DNA of 64,000 nt from Streptomyces avidinii (GTDB taxonomy: Bacteria; Actinomycetota; Actinomycetes; Streptomycetales; Streptomycetaceae), in the NCBI RefSeq assembly GCF_014650695.1, contig NZ_BMVL01000006.1, positions 62,001-126,000 on the forward strand, written 5' to 3'. Positions 8,240 to 15,935 of this stretch are shown here, in pieces; position 1 is the first letter of the stretch; every line of letters starts with the position of its first letter. The notes beneath the pieces are model-generated. The model was not told where the DNA came from. It saw nothing but the letters and a program-made list of their open reading frames with translations, and searched no databases. A program made the translations under genes and the position numbers.

Positions 8240-9141
8240 GCGTCCCGAGCACCGCAGGGCGCCGGCGGCAGAGGCAGGGGCAGGGGCAGGGGCAGCGGCA
8301 GGGGCACCTGTTGTCGCGCCTGCTGAGCAACTCCCTCGTCCAGGGCGCACTGATCCTGGTCGCCCTCGTATGGATCACCCCACTGGCGGGCCTGCTCCTG
8401 TCCTCCCTGCGCTCCGAGGGGGACAACGCGTCCGACGGTTGGTGGACCGCCCTCAGCGACCCGTCCCAGCTCTCCCTGGACAACTACGCCGCCCTCCTGA
8501 AGGACTCCGGCATCGCGGCAGCCTTCGGGAACACGGTCCTGATCTCCGTGCCCACCACCGCACTGGTGGTCGCCATCGCGGCACTGGCCGGATACGCCTT
8601 CGCATGGCTGGAGTTCCCCGGCAGGGACGCCGTCTTCCTGGTGGTCGTCGGACTGCTCGTCGTACCCGTGCAAATCGGGCTGCTGCCCGTGGCCAAACTC
8701 TTCGGCACGGTCGGCCTGTTCGGCACGGTGGCGGGCGTCGTCCTCTTCCACGTCGCCTACGGACTGCCGTTCGCGATCTTCCTGCTGCGCAACTACTTCG
8801 CGGAGATACCCCGCGAAATGCTGGAGGCCGCCCGGATGGACGGCGGCAGCGAGTGGCGGATCTTCACCCGGCTGGTGCTGCCGCTCGGCCGGCCGGCCCT
8901 CGCGAGCCTGGCCATCTTCCAGTTCCTCTGGGTCTGGAACGACATGCTCGTGGCGCTGCTCTTCGCGGACAGCGGCTCCCAGCCGCTCACGGTTGCGCTG
9001 CAGTCCCAGATGCGGCAGTTCGGCAGCAACATCGGTGTCCTCGCGCCGGGGGCGTTCCTGTCCCTGGTGGTGCCGCTGATCGTGTTCTTCGCCTTCCAGC
9101 GGCATTTCGTCCAGGGGGTGATGGCGGGCTCGGTGAAATAG
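8236..9141 (+). CDS. alpha-glucoside ABC permease (AglG/MalG-like)
   Basis: 301-residue MalG-type inner-membrane permease that pairs with the preceding AglF-like subunit. The EAA motif EMLEAARMDGGSEWRIFTRLVLPL binds the ATPase. The N-terminus has an odd low-complexity Arg/Gln/Gly run (RRQRQGQGQGQRQG) encoded by tandem GCAGGG hexamers, before the first membrane helix (LILVALVWITPLAGLLLSSL). It is coupled to the upstream gene by an ATGA overlap, and the operon ends at the hairpin 32 bp downstream. Confidence 0.95.
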   Translation: MSVPSTAGRRRQRQGQGQGQRQGHLLSRLLSNSLVQGALILVALVWITPLAGLLLSSLRSEGDNASDGWWTALSDPSQLSLDNYAALLKDSGIAAAFGNTVLISVPTTALVVAIAALAGYAFAWLEFPGRDAVFLVVVGLLVVPVQIGLLPVAKLFGTVGLFGTVAGVVLFHVAYGLPFAIFLLRNYFAEIPREMLEAARMDGGSEWRIFTRLVLPLGRPALASLAIFQFLWVWNDMLVALLFADSGSQPLTVALQSQMRQFGSNIGVLAPGAFLSLVVPLIVFFAFQRHFVQGVMAGSVK

Positions 9142-9172
9142 CGGCCGTCCCTGCGCACGTGCAGGTGGGAGC

Positions 9173-9214
9173 GCGGGCCCTGCCACCGGTCTTCCGACCG
9201 GTGGCAGGGCCCGC
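9173..9214 (+). terminator. strong hairpin terminator closing the alpha-glucoside operon
   Basis: A perfect 18-bp GC-rich stem (9173-9190 with 9197-9214) encloses a CTTCCG loop. It is followed by a pyrimidine-rich run of CGTC/GTTC tetranucleotides up to about 9268. It could also stop the convergent LLM remnant. Confidence 0.9.
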
Positions 9215-9216
9215 AG

Positions 9217-9268
9217 CGTCCGTCGTTCCGTCCTTCCGTCCGTCCGTCCGTTCGTCCGTTCGTCCGTG
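9217..9268. repeat. degenerate CGTC/GTTC tetranucleotide repeat
   Basis: About 50 bp of cgtc, gttc and cttc units follow the terminator directly. It is probably a slippage-prone microsatellite, with no coding function seen. Confidence 0.6.
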
Positions 9269-9285
9269 CGGCAGGGCGAACGCGA

Positions 9286-9756
9286 TCAGCCTGAGCGGCG
9301 CTGCCACTCCTCGGCGAGCAGCCGGTAGGAGCGGACCCGGTCGGTGTGGTCGTGCGTGATGGTGGTGATGAGCAACTCGTCCGCCCCGGTCGCCTCCTGG
9401 AGTCGGTCCAGGTGGTCGGCGACCGTTCGCGGGGAGCCGACGAACTGGGTTTCCACGCGGTCTGCGACGAGTTTCCGGTCGGCGTCGGTCCAGGGCAGGG
9501 CGCGGGCCTCGGCAGGGGTGGGGAAGGCAATGGCCCCTTCGGCGGTGCGGATGCTCCGTACCCAGGGCAGTGCGGCTTCGGCCTCGGACACGGCGTCGGC
9601 CCAGTAACGGGCCGTGAAGAGCCCACCGGGCCGGGCACCCGGCTCACGCCAGGCGGCCGGGTGCCGCCCCGCGCCGCCGAGCGCGACGGCGAGGTGCAGC
9701 GGATCGGAGGATCCCGATGCGATGGTGAATGCAGGTGCGGGCGGGGATGAGGACAC
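9286..9756 (-). pseudogene. truncated LLM-class flavin-dependent oxidoreductase (C-terminal remnant)
   Basis: The frame encodes only the last third of a luciferase-like monooxygenase: RPGGLFTARYWADAV, GAIAFPTPAEARALPWT and the C-terminal FVGSPRTVADHLDRLQEATGADELLITT, where LLM enzymes select a product via a GSP loop. Full-length relatives are about 330-360 residues. The flavin-binding N-terminal barrel is absent and the upstream sequence is not recognisable. Such enzymes often release sulfur from organosulfur compounds, which fits the leader peptide, SfnC-like protein and cystine-type permease nearby. I read it as a deletion remnant. Confidence 0.75.
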
Positions 9757-10395
9757 GTCGAATTACGCCTTCCTGATCGGCCGTGCGAAAAGGAGGCCGA
9801 TACACGTCGCCGAATATGAGGACGTATGAGGGGGTCGGGCGGGCGGGACGAGAAAGCCCGTCACCCATATCCCTTCGAGACGCTACGCCCGATAGTGGCG
9901 CCATACAATGACCTGAATATGAAGAGAAGTTGGCAGCGGTGTTGCCGGGTGCACGGACGGCCATGAAGGACGGCGGCGGCACAGGGTGCCCGACCGTCGT
10001 GCCCTCACCGGCCCGGGGACCGGCGTTCGTACTCATGGGGCGGGCTCTCCGTCCGTGGCACGGGACGAAGGCCGGAGGATTCAGGAGTTGGTCACCGGCA
10101 GGCCCGGCGGGTCGGCCTCCGCGGTGGTGACTGCCTCGTTGGACAGGTTGCAGTCGGTGAGAGCTGTCCGTTCCGGCCGCTCTCGATCAGGTGGTTGATG
10201 GCCGCCGCGACGGGCCCGGCGAGCCCGCCGGCGACGGCAGCGCGGAAAGGGCTGTCAACGGTTCAACGGTCCTGATATCGACGCCCGGAGAAGCATGCGG
10301 CAATTTCATCCGCCGTACACACAATGCCTTCCGGCGAAATGAAACGGGCTTTGCGGTGGCGGCCGTAGCCCCCTCGACGGCCCGCCCCCGGGGGG
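9757..10395. other. gene-poor gap with possible small secreted-protein remnant
   Basis: No convincing intact gene. On the minus strand around 10090-10240, two frames read AAINHLIESG and then DCNLSNEAVTTAEADPPGLP followed by a stop, which could be a frameshifted small secreted protein. I am not confident in this. Confidence 0.25.
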
Positions 10396-10947
10396 CTACG
10401 GGTGGTGGGGAACGTACTTGTAGCCGACGCTGCGCACGGTGGAGATGCGGCCCCGGTAGGCGGGACCGAGCTTGCGGCGCAGGCGGGCCACGTGGACATC
10501 GACCGTGCGGCCGTCGCCGATGTTCCCGTAACCCCAGATGGCCGAGATGAGGGCATCACGCGTGTGGACCGTGCCCGGATGGGACAGCAGGTGGGCCAGG
10601 AGTTCGAATTCCAGGTAGGTGAGATCCAGTTGGCGTCCGTCGACCTCGACCAGCCGACGCGCGTGGTCCACCCGGATGGCGTCGTCGGGCTGGACGGGGC
10701 CGGAGTGCGGCGCCTGCGCCGGTGCCGGCTCACGGGCCGGGAACGTCCGGGGATCGAGGGAGCGGATCTCCGGGCGTATGCCGTGCGCTTCCATCACGGC
10801 CACGGGGTCGACGTCGGCCGCCAGGTAGACGAGGTATCCGACGCGACCGCCCTGGGTCACGAAGGCGCCGGACGGACGGTCACCGACCAGCTGGAGGCGC
10901 GGGGTCGGGGAACGACGGATGGCGGGTGCGGGAACAGCAGTGGTCAC
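10396..10947 (-). CDS. winged helix-turn-helix (OmpR/PhoB-type) regulator without receiver domain
   Basis: 183-residue protein whose C-terminal ~95 residues form an OmpR/PhoB winged-helix DNA-binding domain (LDLTYLEFELLAHLLSHPGTVHTRDALISAIWG and the recognition helix TVDVHVARLRRKLG, ending VRSVGYKYVP). The N-terminal half has no receiver aspartate and is not recognised. This solitary architecture is common in Streptomyces near primary-metabolism genes. The GTG at 10947 follows GAAGGGG and matches the usual VTTAV...IRRSPTPRL opening. A longer frame upstream to 11148 looks artificial. It lies 238 bp downstream of a leader peptide on the same strand, so it may be its regulated target. Confidence 0.85.
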   Translation of the reverse strand: MTTAVPAPAIRRSPTPRLQLVGDRPSGAFVTQGGRVGYLVYLAADVDPVAVMEAHGIRPEIRSLDPRTFPAREPAPAQAPHSGPVQPDDAIRVDHARRLVEVDGRQLDLTYLEFELLAHLLSHPGTVHTRDALISAIWGYGNIGDGRTVDVHVARLRRKLGPAYRGRISTVRSVGYKYVPHHP

Positions 10948-11184
10948 GGTGAGCCCCTTCGGCTGCGCGGATCGAGGTACGGATACCGGGTGTTCGAGCA
11001 CGACAGGGCTTGGGGTTTCCGTGCCGGGGTCGACCGCGGGGGTCGGCGCGGCGCACGCCTGGCGGACCCCGACGGCTCTCAGGACCGGGGGCACGGCAGG
11101 CACAGCGCACGGCGCACGGCGCACGGAAGGAAGCGGCAGCCGGATCACCGGCTCGCGTCGAGGAAACGCCCTGTCGGAGAAGCC

Positions 11185-11268
11185 CTAAACGGGTCGGCAG
11201 ACGGCGCTGGCGACGCGACGGAAGTCAACGTGCCTGCGGCGTACGAGCAACGGCTGCGACGGGGACAT
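11185..11268 (-). CDS. cysteine-type leader peptide (27 aa)
   Basis: A 27-codon open reading frame ending RRRHVDFRRVASAVCRPV. The pattern RRHVDxxRVASAxC near the C-terminus is that of the short 'putative leader peptides' found before sulfur-assimilation genes in Streptomyces, where the Cys codon is thought to sense cysteinyl-tRNA. There is no ribosome site. A -35 TTGACG (11299-11304) and a -10-like CACGAT (11275-11280) place the expected transcript start at the A of the ATG, implying leaderless translation. The nearest gene downstream on this strand is the winged-helix regulator. A sulfur operon may once have followed. Confidence 0.7.
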   Translation of the reverse strand: MSPSQPLLVRRRHVDFRRVASAVCRPV

Positions 11269-11274
11269 GACGAC

Positions 11275-11329
11275 ATCGTGAAGTGCGTGGCGGGCATGCG
11301 TCAATACTTCCCTACTGATTCCATAGGAA
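11275..11329 (-). promoter_or_regulatory. leader-peptide promoter and candidate Rrf2/CymR operator
   Basis: TTGACG (11299-11304, minus strand), an 18-bp spacer and CACGAT (11275-11280) lie directly before the leader ATG. Just upstream is an imperfect inverted element. On the plus strand TTCCCTACTGATT (11308-11320) is followed by CCATAGGAAA. Its core TTCCC-NN-CTG-N-TT recurs at 13585-13597 before the truncated permease. Confidence 0.4.
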
Positions 11330-11660
11330 ATATCCAGGAGAAGGCATCCCATCCACCCCCTGACCTGCATCGTCTCTCATATCAAGATCGAACCGTCCAG
11401 CATTCGGTCATGCTCTTGCCGGGAAGGCCGCTTCGGGTGAGTATCCCTATCAATCCGATGGGAAAGGTGGGGAATTGCGGAACCGCCATCACCCGAGCGG
11501 CATGCGGACCGGGCGCGGCGCCACGGTCAGGCACGCCTCCCGCCCCTCCCAGCAACCGGCCGAAGCCACTCGACAACGCCCCCGGAGCAGCCGACATGAC
11601 CACCGCCATCCCCCATGGCACCGCTGTCCGTCCAGCCCGAGCGCGACACAGCCGTACCGG
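11330..11660. other. divergent intergenic region, leader peptide / SfnC-like gene
   Basis: About 330 bp without a convincing gene. It should hold the promoter of the rightward SfnC-like gene. A 25-codon frame (11599-11673) ends in SRTGCCR with two adjacent cysteine codons and overlaps the downstream ATG region. It could be a second Cys-sensing peptide but lacks the conserved motif. Confidence 0.3.
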
Positions 11661-12881
11661 ATGCTGCCGGTGAGGCCCATCGGGACGACGCCCGGCCCCT
11701 CCGGCCCCGAATCCGCCGACTGGCGGCGCCGCGCGCTCCTGCGTACCGCCCGCGATGTGGCGGACGACCTCGCCGCGGACGCCATCGTCCGCGATCAGGC
11801 GGGCAGGCCGCCACTGGACGAGGCGGCCCGGCTGCGCGAGGCCGGTCTCCCGGCGGCCCTCACCCCGCCCGGACCCGGCCGCGGAGTGGACTGGGCTACC
11901 GGATGCGCCGTCATACGGGAGATCGCCGCAGCCGACAGCTCTGTCGGCGACGTACTCGCCCGCCACTACGTACACGCCTGGAGCGGACGCTTCTACGCGA
12001 GCCACGAGCACGCGACCGCCCTGGAAGAGGAGTCCGTGCGCGGGCAGTGGCTGTGGACCGGGTCGGTCGGCACTCCCTCACCCCACGGGGTCTCCGTGGG
12101 ACCGGACCTCACACTGAGGCCGCGCGCCACCGGCTACCTGCTGGACGGGCGCCGGTCCGTGGACACGGCGGTGGCCGCAGCCGACCAGATCGTGGTGGAT
12201 GCCGTCTGCACCGCGACCGGTGACGTCCTGGTCGTACGGATCCCACCCGGCGCACAGGGCGTGAGCCTCGAACCGGCCCGCGATCGCCTCGGGCAGCGGG
12301 TCGCCGGCGCGGGCGAGGTCGTCCTGGACAGGGTCACCATCACTCCGGGGCACGTGCTGGGGCGGCGACCGCACGACGAGGAGTCGACGGCGCCGTTCAC
12401 GGGGCTCGCGGAGCCGGCGCTGCGACTCGCCCTGTGCCACGTCGCCCTCGGCATCACCGAGGGCGCCCTCACCGAAGCACGCGATCTCAGCAGGGGCGGC
12501 CACGCACACCGACTGCCCGGTGAGGACCCGGACCTCTTCCTGGCGTACGGGGAACTCGCCTCTGCCGCCCAGACGGCCACCGCCGTGGTCGACCGGGCGA
12601 CGGACGTGATGGCGCGGGCCCTCGCTGCGGGAGCTCAGCTCGACCCCGAGGTGCCCGCGGGCGTCGCCGCCCTGGTCGCCACCGCCGAGACCGTGATGTC
12701 GAGGGCCGCCCTGCACATCACCGCCCGGGTGCTGGAGCTCGCCGACGCCCCCGGCCTGGACCGGTTCTGGCGCAACGCCCGGGTCCTGACGGCCCACCGC
12801 CCGGTCGCGCACCGCCTGCGCTCCATCGGTGAGCACTACCTCAACGGCTCCCACCACCCGGTGGCGGCGGCCTTTCCCTGA
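11661..12881 (+). CDS. acyl-CoA dehydrogenase-fold flavin monooxygenase (SfnC/DszC-like)
   Basis: About 406 residues with the acyl-CoA dehydrogenase fold. It has an N-terminal helical domain (RDVADDLAADAIVRDQAG, PPLDEAARLREAGL), a middle beta domain (RGQWLWTGSVGTPSPHGVSV, ATGYLLDGRRSVDTAVAAADQIVVDA) and a C-terminal helical bundle ending in FWRNARVLTAHRPVAHRLRSIGEHYLNG. That ending is characteristic of SfnC/DszC-type two-component FMNH2-dependent monooxygenases rather than true dehydrogenases. These desulfurise sulfones or sulfides. The ribosome site is weak, and ATG 11661 or GTG 11670 are equally possible starts. It is followed by an Rrf2 repressor and a permease remnant. Confidence 0.85.
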   Translation: MLPVRPIGTTPGPSGPESADWRRRALLRTARDVADDLAADAIVRDQAGRPPLDEAARLREAGLPAALTPPGPGRGVDWATGCAVIREIAAADSSVGDVLARHYVHAWSGRFYASHEHATALEEESVRGQWLWTGSVGTPSPHGVSVGPDLTLRPRATGYLLDGRRSVDTAVAAADQIVVDAVCTATGDVLVVRIPPGAQGVSLEPARDRLGQRVAGAGEVVLDRVTITPGHVLGRRPHDEESTAPFTGLAEPALRLALCHVALGITEGALTEARDLSRGGHAHRLPGEDPDLFLAYGELASAAQTATAVVDRATDVMARALAAGAQLDPEVPAGVAALVATAETVMSRAALHITARVLELADAPGLDRFWRNARVLTAHRPVAHRLRSIGEHYLNGSHHPVAAAFP

Positions 12882-13011
12882 CCCGCCGGGCGCCGCTCGG
12901 GGCGAGGATCCGCGACCCGAGCTCCCCGCCCGCCCGGGGCCTGCCACCCGCCCGGCAGTCCGCGGCCACCCGTGACCGACGCGGGCCGATTCCATGCCGG
13001 ATAATGTCCCT

Positions 13012-13470
13012 ATGCGGATCTCAGCCAGGGCGGACTATGCGGTACGTGCCGCGCTGCAGCTCGCCGCGTCACAGGATGACGGGCCGGTGAAGGCAGAAGC
13101 CATCGCGGACGCCCAGGACATCCCGCACAAGTTCCTCGAGGGCATCCTGAACGACATGCGCCGGGGCGGTCTCGTACTCAGTCAGCGCGGCGGCAACGGC
13201 GGCTACCGGCTGGCCGGGCCGGCCCGGTCCATCAGCATCGCGGATGTCATCCGCGTCGTGGACGGACCGCTCGTCTCGGTGCGCGGGGTCCGCCCGCCGG
13301 ACCTGTCCTACACCGGCCCCGCCGAGTCGCTGCTCCCCCTGTGGATCGCACTGCGGGCCAACGTGCGCGAGATCCTCGACGGCGTGTCCCTCGCCGACGT
13401 CGCGTCCGGCGAGCTGCCCGCCGACGTATCGGCGCTGGCCGATACCCCCGGGGCCTGGACCAATCCCTAA
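13012..13470 (+). CDS. Rrf2 family transcriptional repressor (CymR-like)
   Basis: 152-residue Rrf2 protein opening MRISARADYAVRAALQLA, with the winged helix (DIPHKFLEGILNDMRRGGLVLSQRGGNGGYRLA) and a C-terminal dimer helix. It contains no cysteine, so it lacks the Fe-S ligands of IscR/NsrR and resembles CymR, the regulator of cysteine metabolism. An upstream in-frame ATG (12994) is possible, but the MRIS start matches the family. The context (SfnC-like enzyme, cysteine leader, cystine-type permease) supports a role as repressor of organosulfur uptake. Confidence 0.9.
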   Translation: MRISARADYAVRAALQLAASQDDGPVKAEAIADAQDIPHKFLEGILNDMRRGGLVLSQRGGNGGYRLAGPARSISIADVIRVVDGPLVSVRGVRPPDLSYTGPAESLLPLWIALRANVREILDGVSLADVASGELPADVSALADTPGAWTNP

Positions 13471-13578
13471 CCCTCCCCCTTCCCTCACCCTTCCCACCTG
13501 CACGCTCTCACATAGCGAGAGCCAAGAGTCCACCATGCGGTCACCCTCTTGGGGCGGGTGTCCACCTCTGCCAAGATG

Positions 13579-13597
13579 CCTACCAACCAGGTGGGAA
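13579..13597. promoter_or_regulatory. candidate Rrf2/CymR operator upstream of the permease remnant
   Basis: CCTACCAACCAGGTGGGAA is a partial inverted repeat. Its reverse complement begins TTCCCACCTGGTT, matching 11 of 15 positions of the element at 11308. It sits between the Rrf2 gene and the truncated permease. Confidence 0.35.
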
Positions 13598-13603
13598 AAC
13601 TAG

Positions 13604-14275
13604 GAACCAGGGATCTTCCGGTCCACACCACTGCTGGTACAGCTGCTGTTCTGGTTCAACATCGGCGCCCTGTACCCCACGCTCGGCCTCGGTATCCCGT
13701 ACGGACCCCAGCTCTTCACCATCAAGACGGTGAACCTGCTCGGCCCGACCCTCACCGCCGTCATCGGCCTGACCCTGCACGAATCCGCGTACGCCGCCGA
13801 GGTGGTGCGCGGCGGCATCCTCTCCGTGGACCCCGGCCAGACCGAGGCCGCCCAGGCACTCGGCCTGAGCAGGCGGCGCACCCTGCGCAGGATCGTGGTT
13901 CCCCAGGCGATGCGGTCGATCGTGCCGACCGCCGGGAACATGCTGATCGGCACGCTCAAGGGCACCAGCATCGTCAGCGTGCTGGCCGTGCACGACCTGC
14001 TGTACTCGGTACAGCTGACCTACAACCAGAACTACCAGGTGATCCCGCTGCTGATGGTCGCCACCCTCTGGTACGTCGCCGTCAGGACCGTGCTGAGCGC
14101 CGGCCAGTACTACGTCGAGCGGTACTACGCGTGCGGCCGTTCCCGCGGTCTGCCGCCCACGCCGCAGCAGCGGCTTCGCAGCCGGCTGACCGCCCTGCGG
14201 GCCCGGCTGCACACCCTGACCGCCCCCGGCGACGGGCCGCCCGGTGTCGGATCCCGTTCCGGTTCCGGAGCGTAG
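13604..14275 (+). pseudogene. N-terminally truncated amino-acid/cystine ABC permease
   Basis: The frame opens right after an in-frame TAG (13601) and reads IFRSTPLLVQLLFWFNIGALYP, the middle of a His/Glu/cystine-type permease. It then gives the ABC-permease loop (ESAYAAEVVRGGILSVDPGQTEAAQALGLSRRRTLRRIVVPQAMR) and the remaining membrane helices. The first ~80 residues, with the initial transmembrane segments, are missing. The first in-frame ATG (13730) lies inside the conserved core. No binding protein or ATPase gene is next to it. A deletion seems to have fused the control region after the Rrf2 gene to the permease interior. Confidence 0.75.
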
Positions 14276-14356
14276 CAACGCGGACCCGGGAAAACTGCTC
14301 CGCAATTGACAGTTGGGGGCCGACTGCTGCGGTGTGCGTCCGATGATGGCCCCGAC

Positions 14357-15040
14357 ATGGCCGATGCCGCTGCAGGGATGCGCTCGTGTCCGCGGCCCGC
14401 GGGGCGGGGCGGACGGTGGCTGCGGGCTGCCGTGTTCACGCTGCTCAGCTCGGTGCTGGCGGTCGTGGGCCATCACCTAACCTCGGAGGACCCGGTGTCC
14501 TGGCGGCGGGCGACGCTGGGGGTGCTGGCCACCTTCGCTCTTTCGTGGCGGGTGTCCCGGCGGTCGCTGCCCGGTCGGTACGTGCTTGCGGCGACGGTGC
14601 TGGCTCAGCTGCTCCTGCACAGGGCTCTGTCCCTCCAGAGGCAGCCACCTGGCGGGCACGCCGAAGCACACGACGGCGTGCTGGAGATCGGGCACGGCGC
14701 ACACCACGTGGCGTGGCCCATGGCTGCTACTCATTGCGTGGCCGCATGCGTGATGGCTCTGCTCATGCACCGGGCGGATCAAGTGCTGAGCCGTGTGCCG
14801 GAGAGGGTGGCCCGGTGGGCCCGGTCGGCGGTCGCTGCGGCCGTCGCGGCTTTCGGTGCCGGCCGACGGCCGTGGTTCCGACCCGGTCTGCGGGTGGTCG
14901 GGGCCGTTGAACGCAGCAGGCTTGCCGTACGGCCGATGGTGATGACGATGCTCTGGCACGCGGTGGTGCGTAGGGGGCCTCCTGCCGGATGTGCAGGAGA
15001 CGTTCCCCCCATCCTGACGTGCCCTTCACCCGCACGGTGA
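14357..15040 (+). CDS. hypothetical membrane protein (histidine-rich loop)
   Basis: 227-residue membrane protein with about four hydrophobic segments (AVFTLLSSVLAVVGHHL, ATLGVLATFALSW, YVLAATVLAQLLLH, MAATHCVAACVMALLM). A His-rich loop lies between the last two (HAEAHDGVLEIGHGAHHVAW), and Arg-rich cytoplasmic and C-terminal tails follow. It lies 33 bp before a YcnI-type gene. Similar His-rich membrane proteins accompany copper genes in Streptomyces, so metal handling is plausible but not shown. The start is chosen at the ATG after a stretch without coding character. Confidence 0.75.
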   Translation: MADAAAGMRSCPRPAGRGGRWLRAAVFTLLSSVLAVVGHHLTSEDPVSWRRATLGVLATFALSWRVSRRSLPGRYVLAATVLAQLLLHRALSLQRQPPGGHAEAHDGVLEIGHGAHHVAWPMAATHCVAACVMALLMHRADQVLSRVPERVARWARSAVAAAVAAFGAGRRPWFRPGLRVVGAVERSRLAVRPMVMTMLWHAVVRRGPPAGCAGDVPPILTCPSPAR

Positions 15041-15073
15041 GGCCCGTCCGCGTACCGAGAGGGTTCCTCCATC

Positions 15074-15796
15074 ATGAACGGATCACATATCCGGCTCCAC
15101 ATCCGCAGGCTGGCCTTCGCGGCCGTTGCCGCCCTGGCGGCCGTGGGTGTGACGGCCGGGCCGGCCGCGGCGCACGCCGAGGTCACCGCCTCCGATCCGC
15201 GCGCGCTCGCCGAGAACGTCACGCTGTCGTTCACCTCCGAGGCGGAGTCGGACAGCGCGGGCATCGCGGAGTTGCGGGTCGTACTCCCGAAGGGCATTGC
15301 TCCGGACGCCGTGACGCTCAAGGACGCTCCCGAGGAGTGGAAGCTGACGGCCACCCCGGACGGGTACGCGATCGGTGGCCCGGCTCTGGCCACCGGAACC
15401 GATGCCGAGTACAGCATCACCGTGCGCCAGCTGCCCGATGAGAAGGCCCTGGCGTTCAAGACCCTGGAGACCTACAGCGACGGAAAGGTCTCCCGCTGGA
15501 TCGAGGTGCCCACGAGCGGCGAGAAGGTCGACAATCCGGCTCCGTTGCTCGAGCTGAAGGCGGCGGCCCCCGGAGCCCGGCTGATCGTGCCGAGCCCCAC
15601 GCCGTCTCCGGACCCGAGCATCGTCCCGTCCGCCCAGGCGTCGGCGGCGGCGACCCGGTCGGCTCCCGTCGGGGCGGCGAGCGCGCAGGAGGCCGGCAGC
15701 AGTACCGGCACCGTCGTCGCAGTGGTCGCGGCCGTGCTCCTGCTCGTCGCGGCCGGCGCCTTCTGGTGGCGGCGCCGCAACGGCAGCGGGGCCTGA
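15074..15796 (+). CDS. YcnI-like copper-associated cell-surface protein (DUF1775)
   Basis: 240-residue exported protein. A signal peptide (RLAFAAVAALAAVGVTAGPAAAHA) is cleaved to expose the HAEV... N-terminus. In YcnI proteins this N-terminal His is a copper ligand. The DUF1775 body follows (AELRVVLPKGIAPDAV, YSITVRQLPDEKALAFKTLETYSDGKVSRWIE), then a Pro/Ser/Ala-rich linker and a C-terminal membrane anchor (VVAVVAAVLLLVAAGAFWW) with a basic tail. A terminator follows. With the converging CopC-CopD gene it forms a copper acquisition or storage module. Confidence 0.92.
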   Translation: MNGSHIRLHIRRLAFAAVAALAAVGVTAGPAAAHAEVTASDPRALAENVTLSFTSEAESDSAGIAELRVVLPKGIAPDAVTLKDAPEEWKLTATPDGYAIGGPALATGTDAEYSITVRQLPDEKALAFKTLETYSDGKVSRWIEVPTSGEKVDNPAPLLELKAAAPGARLIVPSPTPSPDPSIVPSAQASAAATRSAPVGAASAQEAGSSTGTVVAVVAAVLLLVAAGAFWWRRRNGSGA

Positions 15797-15803
15797 CAGG
15801 AAC

Positions 15804-15846
15804 GGCCGGGGCCGTCGCACGCGTGTGCCGTGCGACGGCCCCGGCC
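15804..15846. terminator. bidirectional hairpin between convergent copper genes
   Basis: An 18-bp perfect stem (GGCCGGGGCCGTCGCACG with its complement) surrounds a 7-nt loop, 8 bp after the YcnI-like stop and between converging genes. Confidence 0.85.
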
Positions 15847-15850
15847 TGTT

Positions 15851-15887
15851 GGACGCGGCCTGTCGGACGCGGCCTGTCGGACGCGGC
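15851..15887. repeat. 14-bp tandem repeat
   Basis: The unit GGACGCGGCCTGTC occurs twice in full (15851-15864, 15865-15878), followed by 9 bp of a third copy, in the convergent intergenic space. Confidence 0.8.
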
Positions 15888-15935
15888 GGCGGTCCTGACG
15901 TTCCCGGCCGGCAGGCAGACCCGAATCCGCGGTGC

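Noticed and set aside
10402..11673. 423-codon plus-strand frame over the winged-helix gene and leader peptide
   Set aside because: No domain. It runs antisense to a recognisable HTH protein and through non-coding promoter DNA.
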